Positions 7,308 to 16,189 of a stretch of DNA of 64,000 bases are shown piece by piece. Within the stretch, counting starts at the first letter, position 1. Each line of letters opens with the position of its first letter. Source of the DNA: Anaerococcus murdochii. GTDB lineage: Bacteria > Bacillota > Clostridia > Tissierellales > Peptoniphilaceae. The translations under genes and the position numbers were made by a program. The stretch spans positions 1,178,001-1,242,000 of the forward strand of contig NZ_JAIPME010000002.1 in the NCBI RefSeq assembly GCF_019957155.1, written 5' to 3'. The notes under the pieces were generated by a model. That model saw nothing but the letters and a program-made list of their open reading frames with translations, was not told the DNA's origin and did not search any database.

Positions 7308-7685
7308 ATGGATATAATTAGAGAGGTCATAAATTCTGACCTGAAAGATATAAAAAAATTTAGGGATAAGTTTATTGATGTCCTTCATGCAAAGAATTAT
7401 GAAGAAAGTCAAATATATAAGCTTAGATTGATTTTAGACGAACTTGTGGCAAATTCTTATAAGCACGGCAACAAAAAAGACAAGACAAGGCTTATAGACA
7501 TTTCCATAGTTTTTGATGAAGCCTATCTTTTAATCAAGGTCAGCGACGAAGGTTCGGGGATTAAATTTGTAAATGAAAGCCAAAAATTTTCTGAATCTGG
7601 CAGGGGAATTGACCTTGTAAAGAAGTTATCTGATGAGGTTATTATAAATAAAACTACCATTGCCTGTCTAATACGAAATTCTTAA
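7308..7685 (+). CDS. RsbW-like anti-sigma factor/serine kinase ATPase
   Basis: 125 residues of GHKL ATPase fold: N-box LDELVANSYKHGN (42-54), G1 box DEGSGI, and G2 box GRGIDLVKKLSD. RsbW/SpoIIAB-type proteins bind a sigma factor or phosphorylate an anti-sigma antagonist (STAS) on serine. No STAS protein or sigma-B gene is next to it, so its partner must lie elsewhere. It is monocistronic, with its own terminator. It might instead be a stand-alone member with another target. Confidence 0.75.
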   Translation: MDIIREVINSDLKDIKKFRDKFIDVLHAKNYEESQIYKLRLILDELVANSYKHGNKKDKTRLIDISIVFDEAYLLIKVSDEGSGIKFVNESQKFSESGRGIDLVKKLSDEVIINKTTIACLIRNS

Positions 7686-7686
7686 C

Positions 7687-7710
7687 AACATCCTTTAGGG
7701 GATGTTTTTA
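7687..7710 (+). terminator. Terminator of the RsbW-like gene
   Basis: AACATCC/GGATGTT stem (7687-7693 with 7700-7706) followed by Ts. Confidence 0.75.
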
Positions 7711-7721
7711 TTTGCCAATAA

Positions 7722-7749
7722 TTGATAATTAATTCACATTAGGTATAAT
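7722..7749 (+). promoter_or_regulatory. Promoter of typA
   Basis: TTGATA (7722-7727), 16-bp spacer, TATAAT (7744-7749). The leader would be about 30 bases long before the ATG at 7787. Confidence 0.75.
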
Positions 7750-7786
7750 ATATTGATAGAATTTGTTAGCATGAAAGAAGGATTTA

Positions 7787-9604
7787 ATGATTAGAGAAGA
7801 TGTTAGAAATGTAGCAATAATTGCCCACGTAGATCACGGAAAAACAACACTTGTAGACGGCCTACTTAAAACATCAGGTTTATTTAGAGAAAATGAAGCA
7901 GTAAAAGAAAGGGTTATGGATTCTGATACCATAGAGAAAGAAAGAGGTATCACTATCCTTGCCAAAAATACTGCTGTATCTTATAAAGGCATGAAAATTA
8001 ATATTATAGACACCCCAGGCCACGCCGATTTCGGTGGGGAAGTTGAAAGGGTGCTCAATATGGCGGAATCAGTTGTACTTGTTGTAGACAGCCACGAAGG
8101 ACCAATGCCACAAACTAAGTTTGTTCTTAAAAAGGCGATAGAAATGGGACTTCCTGCCATAATTTGTATCAACAAGGTCGATAGACCAGATCAAAGGATA
8201 GATGAGGTTGAGGATGAAATCTTAGACTTATTTATTTCCTTAAATGCAGATGAGTCTTATCTTGAAAGTCCATTCGTATTTGCATCAGCCAAACAAGGTT
8301 GGGCAAGTCTTGAAAAAGACGTAGTTAAGGAAGATATGACAGACCTCCTTGATACTATAATCGAATACACACCAGCCTTTGAGGCTCCAGATACAGATAA
8401 CTTCAAGGTTTTGGTTTCAACTACAGACTATAATGACTACCTAGGCACAATTGCTATTGGTAAGGTTGAGTCCGGCATAATTAGGAAAAACGACCCAGCT
8501 ATTATAACCAACTACAACGAAAGAGATAGACTTGTTAAGTCAAAAATCGTGACAATTTATGAATTTGACGGCTTAAACAGAGTTGAGGTTGAAGAATCTA
8601 AGTTTGGTTCAATTGTAGCTATTTCAGGTATGGAAGATATTGGAATTGGCGATACAATTGGTACAGAAAGTGATCACGAACCAATCGAATTTACAAAAAT
8701 TTCTGAGCCAACCCTTTCCATGACTTTTTCTGTAAATGATTCACCATTTGCAGGTCGTGATGGTAAGTATGTAACAAGTAGGCATATAAGAGATAGGCTC
8801 TATAAAGAGGCAGAAACAGACGTTTCCCTTAGAGTTGAACCAACTGATACAACCGAGGCCTTCAAGGTTTCAGGTAGGGGCGAACTCCACTTATCAGTTT
8901 TAATAGAAAACCTTAGAAGAGAAGGTTATGAATTTCAAGTTTCCAAACCAGAAGTAATGTTTAAGACTGACGAAAATGGTAAAAAACTCGAACCAATCGA
9001 AATTGCAACTATTGACGTCGACCAAGAATATACTGGATCAATCATAGAAAAACTTGGACGCAGAAAGGGTGAAATGATTGATATGCACCCATCAGCATCA
9101 GGTTACACCAGATTAATCTTTAGGATACCAGCAAGAGGCCTTATTGGTTACAGAACAGAATTTATGACCGATACCAAAGGAACAGGAATTTTAAACACAG
9201 AATTTGAAGGTTATGACAGATATAAGGGTGATCTTGAAAGAAGACCTTTAGGAAGCCTTATTGCCACAGAAAAAGGACTTGCAACAGCCTACGGCCTTAA
9301 CGCAGCCCAATCTAGGGGCCAACTATTTATCGAACCGGGAGAGGAAATCTACGAAGGCTTAATCGTAGGATCAAATGCCAAGGGTCTTGATATTGACGTA
9401 AATATTTGCAAAAAGAAAAAGATGACCAACACTAGAGCAAGTGGTAGCGATGACGCAATCATCCTCACACCTGCCAAGAAGATGAGTGTTGAAGAAATGA
9501 TGGAATTTGTTGAAGAGGACGAATTAATCGAGATTACTCCTCACTATCTAAGGATTAGGAAAAAAATCCTAGATGCCCAAAAGAGGTATAAGTCCAAAAA
9601 ATAG
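7787..9604 (+). CDS. typA: Ribosome-associated GTPase TypA/BipA
   Basis: 605 residues, full length. A translational GTPase related to EF-G that acts in 50S assembly and stress adaptation. G1 is AHVDHGKT (13-20), switch [13 protein letters not shown]4 NKVD. Domains II, III and V and the BipA-specific C-terminal domain follow ([27 protein letters not shown]-like basic patch, ASGSDDA). Ribosome site GAAGGA before the ATG. The next gene begins eight bases behind the stop, so typA heads an operon with a membrane protein, rex and an ABC-F gene. Confidence 0.97.
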   Translation: MIREDVRNVAIIAHVDHGKTTLVDGLLKTSGLFRENEAVKERVMDSDTIEKERGITILAKNTAVSYKGMKINIIDTPGHADFGGEVERVLNMAESVVLVVDSHEGPMPQTKFVLKKAIEMGLPAIICINKVDRPDQRIDEVEDEILDLFISLNADESYLESPFVFASAKQGWASLEKDVVKEDMTDLLDTIIEYTPAFEAPDTDNFKVLVSTTDYNDYLGTIAIGKVESGIIRKNDPAIITNYNERDRLVKSKIVTIYEFDGLNRVEVEESKFGSIVAISGMEDIGIGDTIGTESDHEPIEFTKISEPTLSMTFSVNDSPFAGRDGKYVTSRHIRDRLYKEAETDVSLRVEPTDTTEAFKVSGRGELHLSVLIENLRREGYEFQVSKPEVMFKTDENGKKLEPIEIATIDVDQEYTGSIIEKLGRRKGEMIDMHPSASGYTRLIFRIPARGLIGYRTEFMTDTKGTGILNTEFEGYDRYKGDLERRPLGSLIATEKGLATAYGLNAAQSRGQLFIEPGEEIYEGLIVGSNAKGLDIDVNICKKKKMTNTRASGSDDAIILTPAKKMSVEEMMEFVEEDELIEITPHYLRIRKKILDAQKRYKSKK

Positions 9605-9612
9605 GAGTTGTT

Positions 9613-10230
9613 ATGGAAAATAAGTTTGAAAGAAGAATGAGTAAAACACTAGTTTTTCTTATCATGGTCTTATTTCTCTTAACTATTTCACAAAGATTTG
9701 CGAGTGGATGGATTTTAAGTCTAGCCTGGTATGTTTTATTTATAATTTCCTGGCTAGGCATGTTGGCTTTTAGCTTTGATGTACTTTTAAATAAAAATGC
9801 CAGAGGCTTTTCCATCTTCCTTGCCATAATGACAAGCATTGCCTTTGCATTTTTATCAATCCACGGCCTTTCAGCCTTGGCGATTTTTGTAAGGGCTTTG
9901 CCTCGTAAGATCGTTATTAATAACGATTTCTTCCTGGCTAATAACCAGCTGATTTTTTATTCAAGCTTGGTTATTGTGTATTTTCTCCACCTTGTAAACG
10001 CAATCTCTCTTAGGGATAAGGAACAAATAGTAGAGGAGAAAGAGCTTAGTGAAGAAGAGTTAAGAAGAATTAGGGATGAAAAGTTAGACAGTATAATTGC
10101 TGAGATTGATAGTCAAGCTGATAGTTTAAGCGATGTGGATAGTCAAGCTGACGGTCTAAGCGATGAGGATAGGCAGATACTAAATTCTCACATCTTAGAT
10201 GATGGAGATGAACAAGGATCGGAGATTTAA
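9613..10230 (+). CDS. Membrane protein with acidic repeat tail
   Basis: 205 residues. Four hydrophobic segments (about 11-26, 33-53, 65-88, 112-130) followed by a charged cytoplasmic tail rich in Glu/Lys and then two copies of DSQAD-LSD (a 30-bp direct DNA repeat near 10108-10167). I recognise no family. It stands between typA and rex with tiny gaps; the GGAG ribosome site of rex lies inside its last codons. Confidence 0.7.
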   Translation: MENKFERRMSKTLVFLIMVLFLLTISQRFASGWILSLAWYVLFIISWLGMLAFSFDVLLNKNARGFSIFLAIMTSIAFAFLSIHGLSALAIFVRALPRKIVINNDFFLANNQLIFYSSLVIVYFLHLVNAISLRDKEQIVEEKELSEEELRRIRDEKLDSIIAEIDSQADSLSDVDSQADGLSDEDRQILNSHILDDGDEQGSEI

Positions 10231-10231
10231 T

Positions 10232-10867
10232 ATGGCTAAACAAAATATTTCTTTGTCTGTAATCAAGAGACTACCTAAGTACTATAGGTACCTTGAAAGC
10301 ATTAATGAAAAGGGAATAATTAGGGTATCATCAAAAGAGCTATCAGATATAACAGGCCTTACAGCCAGCCAAATTAGGCAAGATTTGAACCACTTTGGTT
10401 GCTTTGGCCAACAAGGCTATGGCTATAATGTAAAAGAGCTTATTGATGAATTGTCAAAGATTATCGGAGTGGATAAGGATTATAAACTGATTCTTATAGG
10501 CTATGGTAACATAGGCCACGCCCTTTACCAATACCAGTCTTTTAGGGAACTTGGTTATGAGTTTGAGGCAGTTTTTGATAAGGAAGCCAAGGCCCTTTCA
10601 GATTCTAATCTTAAGGTAAGAGATGTCAATGAATTGGCTGATTTCTTAGAGAAAAACACCATAGATATTGGAATTATTGCCACACCAAAAGAAGCGGCAC
10701 AAGATGTGGCAGATGTTTTATGCAAGGGCGGAGTCAGAGGTATTTGGAACTTCTCACCAGTTGATTTGAAGGTATCAAATGGCGCAGTAATCGAATCTGT
10801 TCACCTTGATGAATCGCTATTCACTTTGACATACTTTATGAATTCCCCAGAGGATTTTATATTTTAG
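10232..10867 (+). CDS. rex: Redox-sensing transcriptional repressor Rex
   Basis: 211 residues from the ATG at 10232, seven bases behind GGAG. The in-frame ATG at 10199 lacks a ribosome site and would add residues foreign to the family. N-terminal winged helix (SVIKRLPKYYRYLESI, then SSKELSDITGLTASQIRQDL) and a Rossmann domain with GYGNIGHAL; the C-terminal helix ends FTLTYFMNSPEDF. Rex leaves its operators when NADH/NAD+ rises and derepresses fermentation genes. Likely targets here would be ldh at 40550, but I see no convincing complete Rex palindrome before it. Confidence 0.95.
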   Translation: MAKQNISLSVIKRLPKYYRYLESINEKGIIRVSSKELSDITGLTASQIRQDLNHFGCFGQQGYGYNVKELIDELSKIIGVDKDYKLILIGYGNIGHALYQYQSFRELGYEFEAVFDKEAKALSDSNLKVRDVNELADFLEKNTIDIGIIATPKEAAQDVADVLCKGGVRGIWNFSPVDLKVSNGAVIESVHLDESLFTLTYFMNSPEDFIF

Positions 10868-12790
10868 ATGAATGTACTTAATGTATCGAACTTGGCCAAA
10901 TCATATCCCAATAAAGAGATATTTTCTGGCCTAAGTTTCAATTTAGAAAAGGGAGATAAGGCAGGACTGGTTGGACTAAACGGTGCTGGCAAGTCTACCC
11001 TTTTTAATATTTTAACAGGAAGGCTAATGCCAGACGATGGGAAGATTTTCATTCCCCAAGACGTTAAAGTTGGGTATTTGGAACAAATCCTAAGCCTTGA
11101 TTCTGATATGACCATCTATGATTATTGCTTGTCGGTTTTTGAAGGTTTAATTAAGCTTGAATCTGAGATTAGAGACCTTGAAAAAAAGATGAGCACAGAA
11201 ACAGATCCCGACAAGCTTGCCGCAATCATGGATGAATACACAAGAAAATCTGAAACTTATCATAATAAAAACGGCTATGCCATAGAAAGCGAACTAGAAG
11301 GCACACTTTCTGCCATGGGTTTTGCCAAGGATGATTTTAAGAAAAAAATTTCAGACTTATCCGGTGGCCAAAAAGCAAGAGTGGAACTTGCTGGACTATT
11401 ACTTGAAAAACCGGACCTCCTCTTACTAGATGAGCCAACCAACCACCTTGACATCAAGGCAATAAATTTCCTAGAAACCTTCATCAAAAACTACAAGGGA
11501 ACTGCAATTATTATCTCCCACGACAGGTATTTTTTGGATGCAACTGTAAATAGGATGATGGTATTAGAAAATGGCAGGCTTTCCTCATATAATGGCAACT
11601 ATACAACTTTTATGACTCAGAGAAAAAAAGATATGGAAGTTAGAATCCACCAATATAAGAGCCAGCAAAAGGAAATTGAAAGACAAGAAGAAATCATCGA
11701 CAGGCTCAAAAACCTAGGCGGTTCCAAAAGAAAAAGAGGTATTTCTCAATCAAGATCAAGGCAAAAACTCCTTGATAAGATGGAAAGAATTGATAAACCA
11801 ATAGAACTTTCCGACACAATGAACCTTAAATTTACACCTAGGATCCAATCGGGAATGGATGTCCTAAAGGTTGAAGATTTAAGGATGTCCTTTGATGGAG
11901 AAGAGATTTTCAAAAATATTTCTTTTGATATTTATAGAAACGAAAGAGCAGCCATCATCGGCGACAACGGAGTTGGAAAGACCACGCTTTTTAAAATAGT
12001 CTTAGGAGAACTCTTCCAAGACGGCGGAAAAGCCAAGATGGGCGAATCTGTAAATGTGGGATATTTTGATCAGGAACAAAAGTCATTAAATATTGAAAAT
12101 ACAATCTTTGATGAAATTAGAGAGACCTTCCCAATGCTTACAAACTTTGAGATTAGGTCATATCTGGCAAAATTTATGTTCTATGATACAGACGTCTTTA
12201 GGGAAATTTCTGAATTGTCTGGTGGGGAAAGGGCGAGAATATCCCTTCTTAAGCTTATGATTTCAGATTGCAACTTTATCCTTATGGATGAGCCAACTAA
12301 CCACTTAGACATCGACAGCAAGGAAATCCTAGAAGGTGCCATCCTTGACTTTGAGGGAACCCTTTTGATAATTTCCCACGACAGGTATTTCCTAAATAAA
12401 ATTGCCTCAAAAATCTTAGATATGAAATCCGACAGGATGGACCTTTATCTTGGCAATTACGATTATTATCAGGAAAAACTCAGGGAAATGAGTCTGACTG
12501 AGGAAGAAAAATCGACTGTAACCAAGACCCAGGTCAAAAAGGAAAGAAAAAAAGAAAAACTCAAAAGAGATGAAGTTAAGGCCGTTAGGAAAAAAATCAG
12601 GGACATAGAAAAAGATATGGAAGATATTGATAAAAAGCTTAAAGATTTGACCAAAGAAAGTCTGTCGGAAGGCTTTTATGACGACCAGGCTAGGGTGGCT
12701 GAGCTTTTTAGGGAAATGAAAGATCTCGAAGACATGAGAGATGACCTTGATGAAAATTGGCTTGCCCTTAATTTGGAACTTGAAGAATGA
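10868..12790 (+). CDS. ABC-F family ATPase (YdiF/Uup type)
   Basis: 640 residues with two ABC domains and no membrane part. Domain 1: Walker A GLNGAGKST, signature LSGGQKARVELAG, Walker B LLLLDEPTNHLDI. Domain 2: GDNGVGKTT, LSGGERARISLLK, FILMDEPTNHLDI. Between them is the charged linker that reaches the ribosomal E/P site, and the C-terminus is a long Glu/Lys coiled coil. ABC-F proteins rescue or tune ribosomes; some give antibiotic resistance. Linker length and tail fit the housekeeping YdiF group rather than Vga/Lsa. The ATG directly follows the rex stop (TAGATG). Confidence 0.93.
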   Translation: MNVLNVSNLAKSYPNKEIFSGLSFNLEKGDKAGLVGLNGAGKSTLFNILTGRLMPDDGKIFIPQDVKVGYLEQILSLDSDMTIYDYCLSVFEGLIKLESEIRDLEKKMSTETDPDKLAAIMDEYTRKSETYHNKNGYAIESELEGTLSAMGFAKDDFKKKISDLSGGQKARVELAGLLLEKPDLLLLDEPTNHLDIKAINFLETFIKNYKGTAIIISHDRYFLDATVNRMMVLENGRLSSYNGNYTTFMTQRKKDMEVRIHQYKSQQKEIERQEEIIDRLKNLGGSKRKRGISQSRSRQKLLDKMERIDKPIELSDTMNLKFTPRIQSGMDVLKVEDLRMSFDGEEIFKNISFDIYRNERAAIIGDNGVGKTTLFKIVLGELFQDGGKAKMGESVNVGYFDQEQKSLNIENTIFDEIRETFPMLTNFEIRSYLAKFMFYDTDVFREISELSGGERARISLLKLMISDCNFILMDEPTNHLDIDSKEILEGAILDFEGTLLIISHDRYFLNKIASKILDMKSDRMDLYLGNYDYYQEKLREMSLTEEEKSTVTKTQVKKERKKEKLKRDEVKAVRKKIRDIEKDMEDIDKKLKDLTKESLSEGFYDDQARVAELFREMKDLEDMRDDLDENWLALNLELEE

Positions 12791-12834
12791 TTGAAGAGCT
12801 CGAATAAGGGTATTAATTAGCTAAGGAGACTCGT

Positions 12835-13398
12835 ATGGGAAAATTTATGAAATTTCTATATTCTTTTATGTTAATAGTCTTAGTCCTCTTGGGATCCTTG
12901 TTTTTGGCTTTGGGAATAGATATAAATAGCGTTGGTAATTTTTTTATTGATGCTGAATTCCTAAATATTTTGATATCCAATGAGGTCTTTATAAAGGGAT
13001 TTTTTATTAGCATTGGCGTCATTTTGATTGTATTTTCATTCATAATCCTTATGGTCCTTAAGAAAAATTCTAACAGGGGCTATGATGTTCTCTTGGAAGA
13101 TGAGAAGGGAAGCGTACTTTTAACTAGAAAATCTCTAGAGGCTGTGATGGAAAAATCGGTCAACAAATTTTTTGAAGCCAAATGCGTATCCGCTAAGGCA
13201 GTGATTGTCGAAAATCAAAGGATAGAGGCAAAATGCCTGGCAGATTATTTTGGCAATGAAGATATAAAGGCTCTTTCGGAAAGAATAAGGGCGGAAATAA
13301 TAAAAAATTTGACGGATTTTACAGAAATTACTGACATAAGATTAGATTTAAAGCTTGATAAGAAAGAAATAGAAGAGAGACGAGATGGAAGACATTAA
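12835..13398 (+). CDS. amaP: Alkaline shock membrane anchor protein AmaP
   Basis: 187 residues. Two membrane helices (about 7-28 and 52-74) form a hairpin; the remaining C-terminal part (LTRKSLEAVMEKSVNKFFEA...) resembles an Asp23 domain. AmaP tethers Asp23 to the membrane. Gene order amaP-DUF2273-asp23 is the standard one. The end overlaps the next gene by 14 bases. Confidence 0.85.
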   Translation: MGKFMKFLYSFMLIVLVLLGSLFLALGIDINSVGNFFIDAEFLNILISNEVFIKGFFISIGVILIVFSFIILMVLKKNSNRGYDVLLEDEKGSVLLTRKSLEAVMEKSVNKFFEAKCVSAKAVIVENQRIEAKCLADYFGNEDIKALSERIRAEIIKNLTDFTEITDIRLDLKLDKKEIEERRDGRH

Positions 13399-13669
13399 GA
13401 AAAACAAAGATCCTAGTATGGTAGATGTTGAGATGAGAAAACTTGATATGAAAGAAAAATCCAGGGCATCTTTTCTCGCCTTCTATCGAATTAATAAGGG
13501 CAAGGTAAATTCTCTTGTACTTAGCTTTTTGACCATCATTTGCCTATTTAACTTTGGTTTTTTCAAAACTTTGGGTATTTGGGTAGTGATGTTAATTGGC
13601 TATTTTATAGGGGCTTATTTTGATAGAGATGTTAGAGTGCTTCAAATTATAAGGAAGATTTTAAATTAA
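13385..13669 (+). CDS. DUF2273 small membrane protein
   Basis: 94 residues. A charged N-terminal third, then two membrane segments (VNSLVLSFLTIICLFNFGFF and LGIWVVMLIGYFIGAYF), ending in the DRDVRVL motif of DUF2273. It is translationally coupled to amaP by overlap and followed by asp23, so it belongs to the same envelope-stress complex. Confidence 0.85.
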   Translation: MEDIKKNKDPSMVDVEMRKLDMKEKSRASFLAFYRINKGKVNSLVLSFLTIICLFNFGFFKTLGIWVVMLIGYFIGAYFDRDVRVLQIIRKILN

Positions 13670-13679
13670 GGAGAGAATC

Positions 13680-14138
13680 ATGACAGAAAATTTAAACAAA
13701 GAAGAAGTTAAAAAAGACCTTAACGAAGGTAGGGAATTAGAATACGAAGAATCAAAATTAATCATAGAAGATAAGGTAGTTGCAAAAATAGCAAGAATTG
13801 CCATCAACAATGTAGACGGTATCCTTGATATGAAGGGCAATATCGCTGATTCTATTGGATCATTCTTTGGTTCAAATGACAGGTCAACAGCTGGTGTTAA
13901 TGTAGAAGTTGGCGAAAAAGAAGCAAAAATCAACCTAGATGTAATAATCGAATACGGCAAAAACGCTCGTCAAATCTTCAATGACATCCAAAGAACAGTT
14001 GGCCAAAATGTTAAGGAAATGACTGGCCTAGATGTTGTGACAGTAAATGTTGATGTGGTTGATGTCCTAACTAAGAAAGAATACCAAGAAAAACAACAAT
14101 CAGCCAAAGAAAGCGACAAAACCACAAATAATTATTAA
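13680..14138 (+). CDS. asp23: Asp23/Gls24 family envelope stress protein
   Basis: 152 residues. The Asp23 domain is clear: KLIIEDKVVAKIARIAINNVDGI, then VNVEVGEKEAKINLDVIIEYG and IQRTVGQNVKEMTGLDVVTVNVDVVDV. It is a cytosolic protein held near the membrane by AmaP and linked to cell-wall stress. Acidic head and Lys/Gln-rich tail are usual. Preceded by AAGGAGAG. Confidence 0.93.
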   Translation: MTENLNKEEVKKDLNEGRELEYEESKLIIEDKVVAKIARIAINNVDGILDMKGNIADSIGSFFGSNDRSTAGVNVEVGEKEAKINLDVIIEYGKNARQIFNDIQRTVGQNVKEMTGLDVVTVNVDVVDVLTKKEYQEKQQSAKESDKTTNNY

Positions 14139-14143
14139 GTTTT

Positions 14144-14164
14144 AGGGCCGCGAGGCCCTTTTTT
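14144..14164 (+). terminator. Terminator of the amaP-asp23 operon
   Basis: AGGGCC/GGCCCT stem with GCGA loop and a T6 run. Confidence 0.85.
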
Positions 14165-14173
14165 GAGGTAGGT

Positions 14174-15400
14174 ATGAGAGAAATATTTGAAGAAAAAACC
14201 AAACAATATTTCATCATCGGAATCTTATTGATAGGGATCTTTTTTGGATTTTTTTACCTAGATAAGATAGGAGAAATCCTTGGCACAGCCTACAAGGTAT
14301 TTAGACCAATTGTATACGGCCTTGTAATTGCCTTTATCATCAACCTTCCGATGAACTTTTTTTATGATGAAATTTTTACAAAATTTATAAAAGACGACAA
14401 GCACGAAAGATTAAGAAGATCTTTATCCCTAATCCTATCCTGGATCATATTTTTTGCTACGGTAACTTTAGTCCTTACAGTTCTAATCCCAGAATTAACA
14501 AGGGCTGTAGGAGTTATTTCAGCAAATATTCCAGTATTTATGGATTCCTTGATAGATTTTTTAAATGGATCAAAGATTTTTACTAAGGTTGCAGATTTAA
14601 TTGCCACAAGGCTTGAAACAATCAATATTGAAAGGATGACCCAAAGTTTAACAAAAATTCTCCAGGACTTTTTTAGGTCTGATTCAGGATTTTTAAACAA
14701 AACAGGATCTATAATCAATTCTGTATCTCAGGGAATTTTGTCCTTATCAATTGGCTTTGTCTTCTCACTTTATGTCTCAATGAATAAGACAAAACTTAAA
14801 AATGGAGCGGCAAGACTTGTCTTTGCCAACCTAAGTGAGAAAACAGCCAAGCAATTGGTTTATGTATCAAAACTTTCCTACGATTCCTTTGCGAGATTTC
14901 TTGAAACAAGGATTCTATCCTGCATAGCTCTTGGTATTGGATGTTTTATAGGAATGACTATTTTAAGGATGCCATCAGCTGGCATGATTTCAATCCTGAT
15001 GGGAGCCTTTGATATGATTCCTTATATCGGCGCTTTTTTGGCAACATCGATTGGAATAATCTTGATCTTTACCTTTTCACCAGGCAAGGCCCTAGTTTTC
15101 CTAATTTTTGTCCTTATTTTGCAAAATGTCCAACAACAGGTATTTTATCCCCTTGTTATCGGAAAACACCAGGGACTTCCACCAATATGGATATTTGTAT
15201 CAGTAATAATCGGTGGTGGACTATTTGGAATATTTGGCATGATTGCCTTCATCCCACTTGCTACAGTCCTCTATACCTTAATCGAGGATAACACAAAGAG
15301 GAAACTTAGAAACAGGGACATCACAGATGGTGAAATAGAAAAATTAACAAACAAAACCTTCCTTGAACTAAGGGAAGAAAGAGAAAAAACTTACCAATAA
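14174..15400 (+). CDS. AI-2E family transporter (first paralog)
   Basis: 408 residues, usual size for the AI-2E/PerM (DUF20) family. Eight hydrophobic segments: two near the N-terminus with the PIVYGLVIAFIINLPMNFFYD motif, a long middle amphipathic part, and a C-terminal bundle containing GMISILMGAFDMIPYIGAFL and GLPPIWIFVSVIIGGGLFGIFGM. Members export autoinducer-2 or act as Na+/H+ antiporters; sequence alone does not say which. A second copy lies at 16190 beyond the inverted thiN gene, suggesting local duplication. Confidence 0.88.
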   Translation: MREIFEEKTKQYFIIGILLIGIFFGFFYLDKIGEILGTAYKVFRPIVYGLVIAFIINLPMNFFYDEIFTKFIKDDKHERLRRSLSLILSWIIFFATVTLVLTVLIPELTRAVGVISANIPVFMDSLIDFLNGSKIFTKVADLIATRLETINIERMTQSLTKILQDFFRSDSGFLNKTGSIINSVSQGILSLSIGFVFSLYVSMNKTKLKNGAARLVFANLSEKTAKQLVYVSKLSYDSFARFLETRILSCIALGIGCFIGMTILRMPSAGMISILMGAFDMIPYIGAFLATSIGIILIFTFSPGKALVFLIFVLILQNVQQQVFYPLVIGKHQGLPPIWIFVSVIIGGGLFGIFGMIAFIPLATVLYTLIEDNTKRKLRNRDITDGEIEKLTNKTFLELREEREKTYQ

Positions 15401-15401
15401 A

Positions 15402-15448
15402 AAAATCCTTCTTACTTTCATTTGATAATGAAAATAAGAAGGTTTTTT
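15402..15448. terminator. Terminator between AI-2E gene and thiN
   Basis: Long hairpin with CCTTCTTA/TAAGAAGG outer stem (15407-15414, 15435-15442), TTTCATT/AATGAAA inner stem, A run before and T run behind; works for both converging genes. Confidence 0.85.
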
Positions 15449-15476
15449 AATTTGGAAATATTTGGAAAAGAGTTTT

Positions 15477-16091
15477 TTAATTGTCAAAATCTTCGAAAAT
15501 TACAAGGAGACTTCCTTGCCTGACTTTTATTTCAAAATCACAGCCCTTAGTTTCATTGGAAACCCCAAGGGCATCGTCATTTGCCATCTCGTAATTTTCT
15601 AGTTCATAAAATAGTCCTTTTATATCGAGAATTGATTTTTCTGTTAGGGAAAAAATTGACACATAGAAATCTCTGCCTGCATGCTTATAGGAAAAATCTT
15701 TGTCGATAATAAATATTTCCTTGCCAGCTGCCTTAAGCCTAATATCTATGCCTTTCTTTTTGTAAAAAAACATAGATTTGATATTTGAAATGGTGTGGCT
15801 TTCCCTGCCACCAAGACCTGCGTAGATTATTACTTCCTTATAGCCTTTTTCTATAGCAAAATCAATGGCTGCGACTGTGTCTGTAAAGTCCTTGATAGGG
15901 TTTAGGGCGATTAGGTTTTTAAAATCTGGTTTACTTGCTGAGTCAAAATCGCCAATTATATAGTCTGGCAAAATCCCAGCTTCCTTGGCGTATTTATAGC
16001 CCTTATCGGCTGCAATAACTAGATCGGCATCGGTTACTTGGTCAAAAAATCCATCAAAGCTTCCGCCGCCAATTATAAAACATCTTTTCAT
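15477..16091 (-). CDS. thiN: Thiamine pyrophosphokinase
   Basis: 204 residues. ThiN transfers pyrophosphate from ATP to thiamine to make TPP. The signature is visible: FIIGGGSFDGFF, then LVIAADKGYKYAKEAGILPDYIIGDFDS (DFDS metal/phosphate site), DFTDTVAAIDFAIEKGY and the YAGLGGRESHTISN loop. Its presence without thiamine synthesis genes nearby fits thiamine salvage. It lies inverted between two AI-2E permease genes. Confidence 0.93.
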   Translation of the reverse strand: MKRCFIIGGGSFDGFFDQVTDADLVIAADKGYKYAKEAGILPDYIIGDFDSASKPDFKNLIALNPIKDFTDTVAAIDFAIEKGYKEVIIYAGLGGRESHTISNIKSMFFYKKKGIDIRLKAAGKEIFIIDKDFSYKHAGRDFYVSIFSLTEKSILDIKGLFYELENYEMANDDALGVSNETKGCDFEIKVRQGSLLVIFEDFDN

Positions 16092-16189
16092 AAATTCTCC
16101 TTTTTTATATTATAACACAGAAAACCCATCCTAACTATTTTTTGAAAAAAAGGTAAAATACAATTAAATAAAAAATAAGAAGGAATAAT

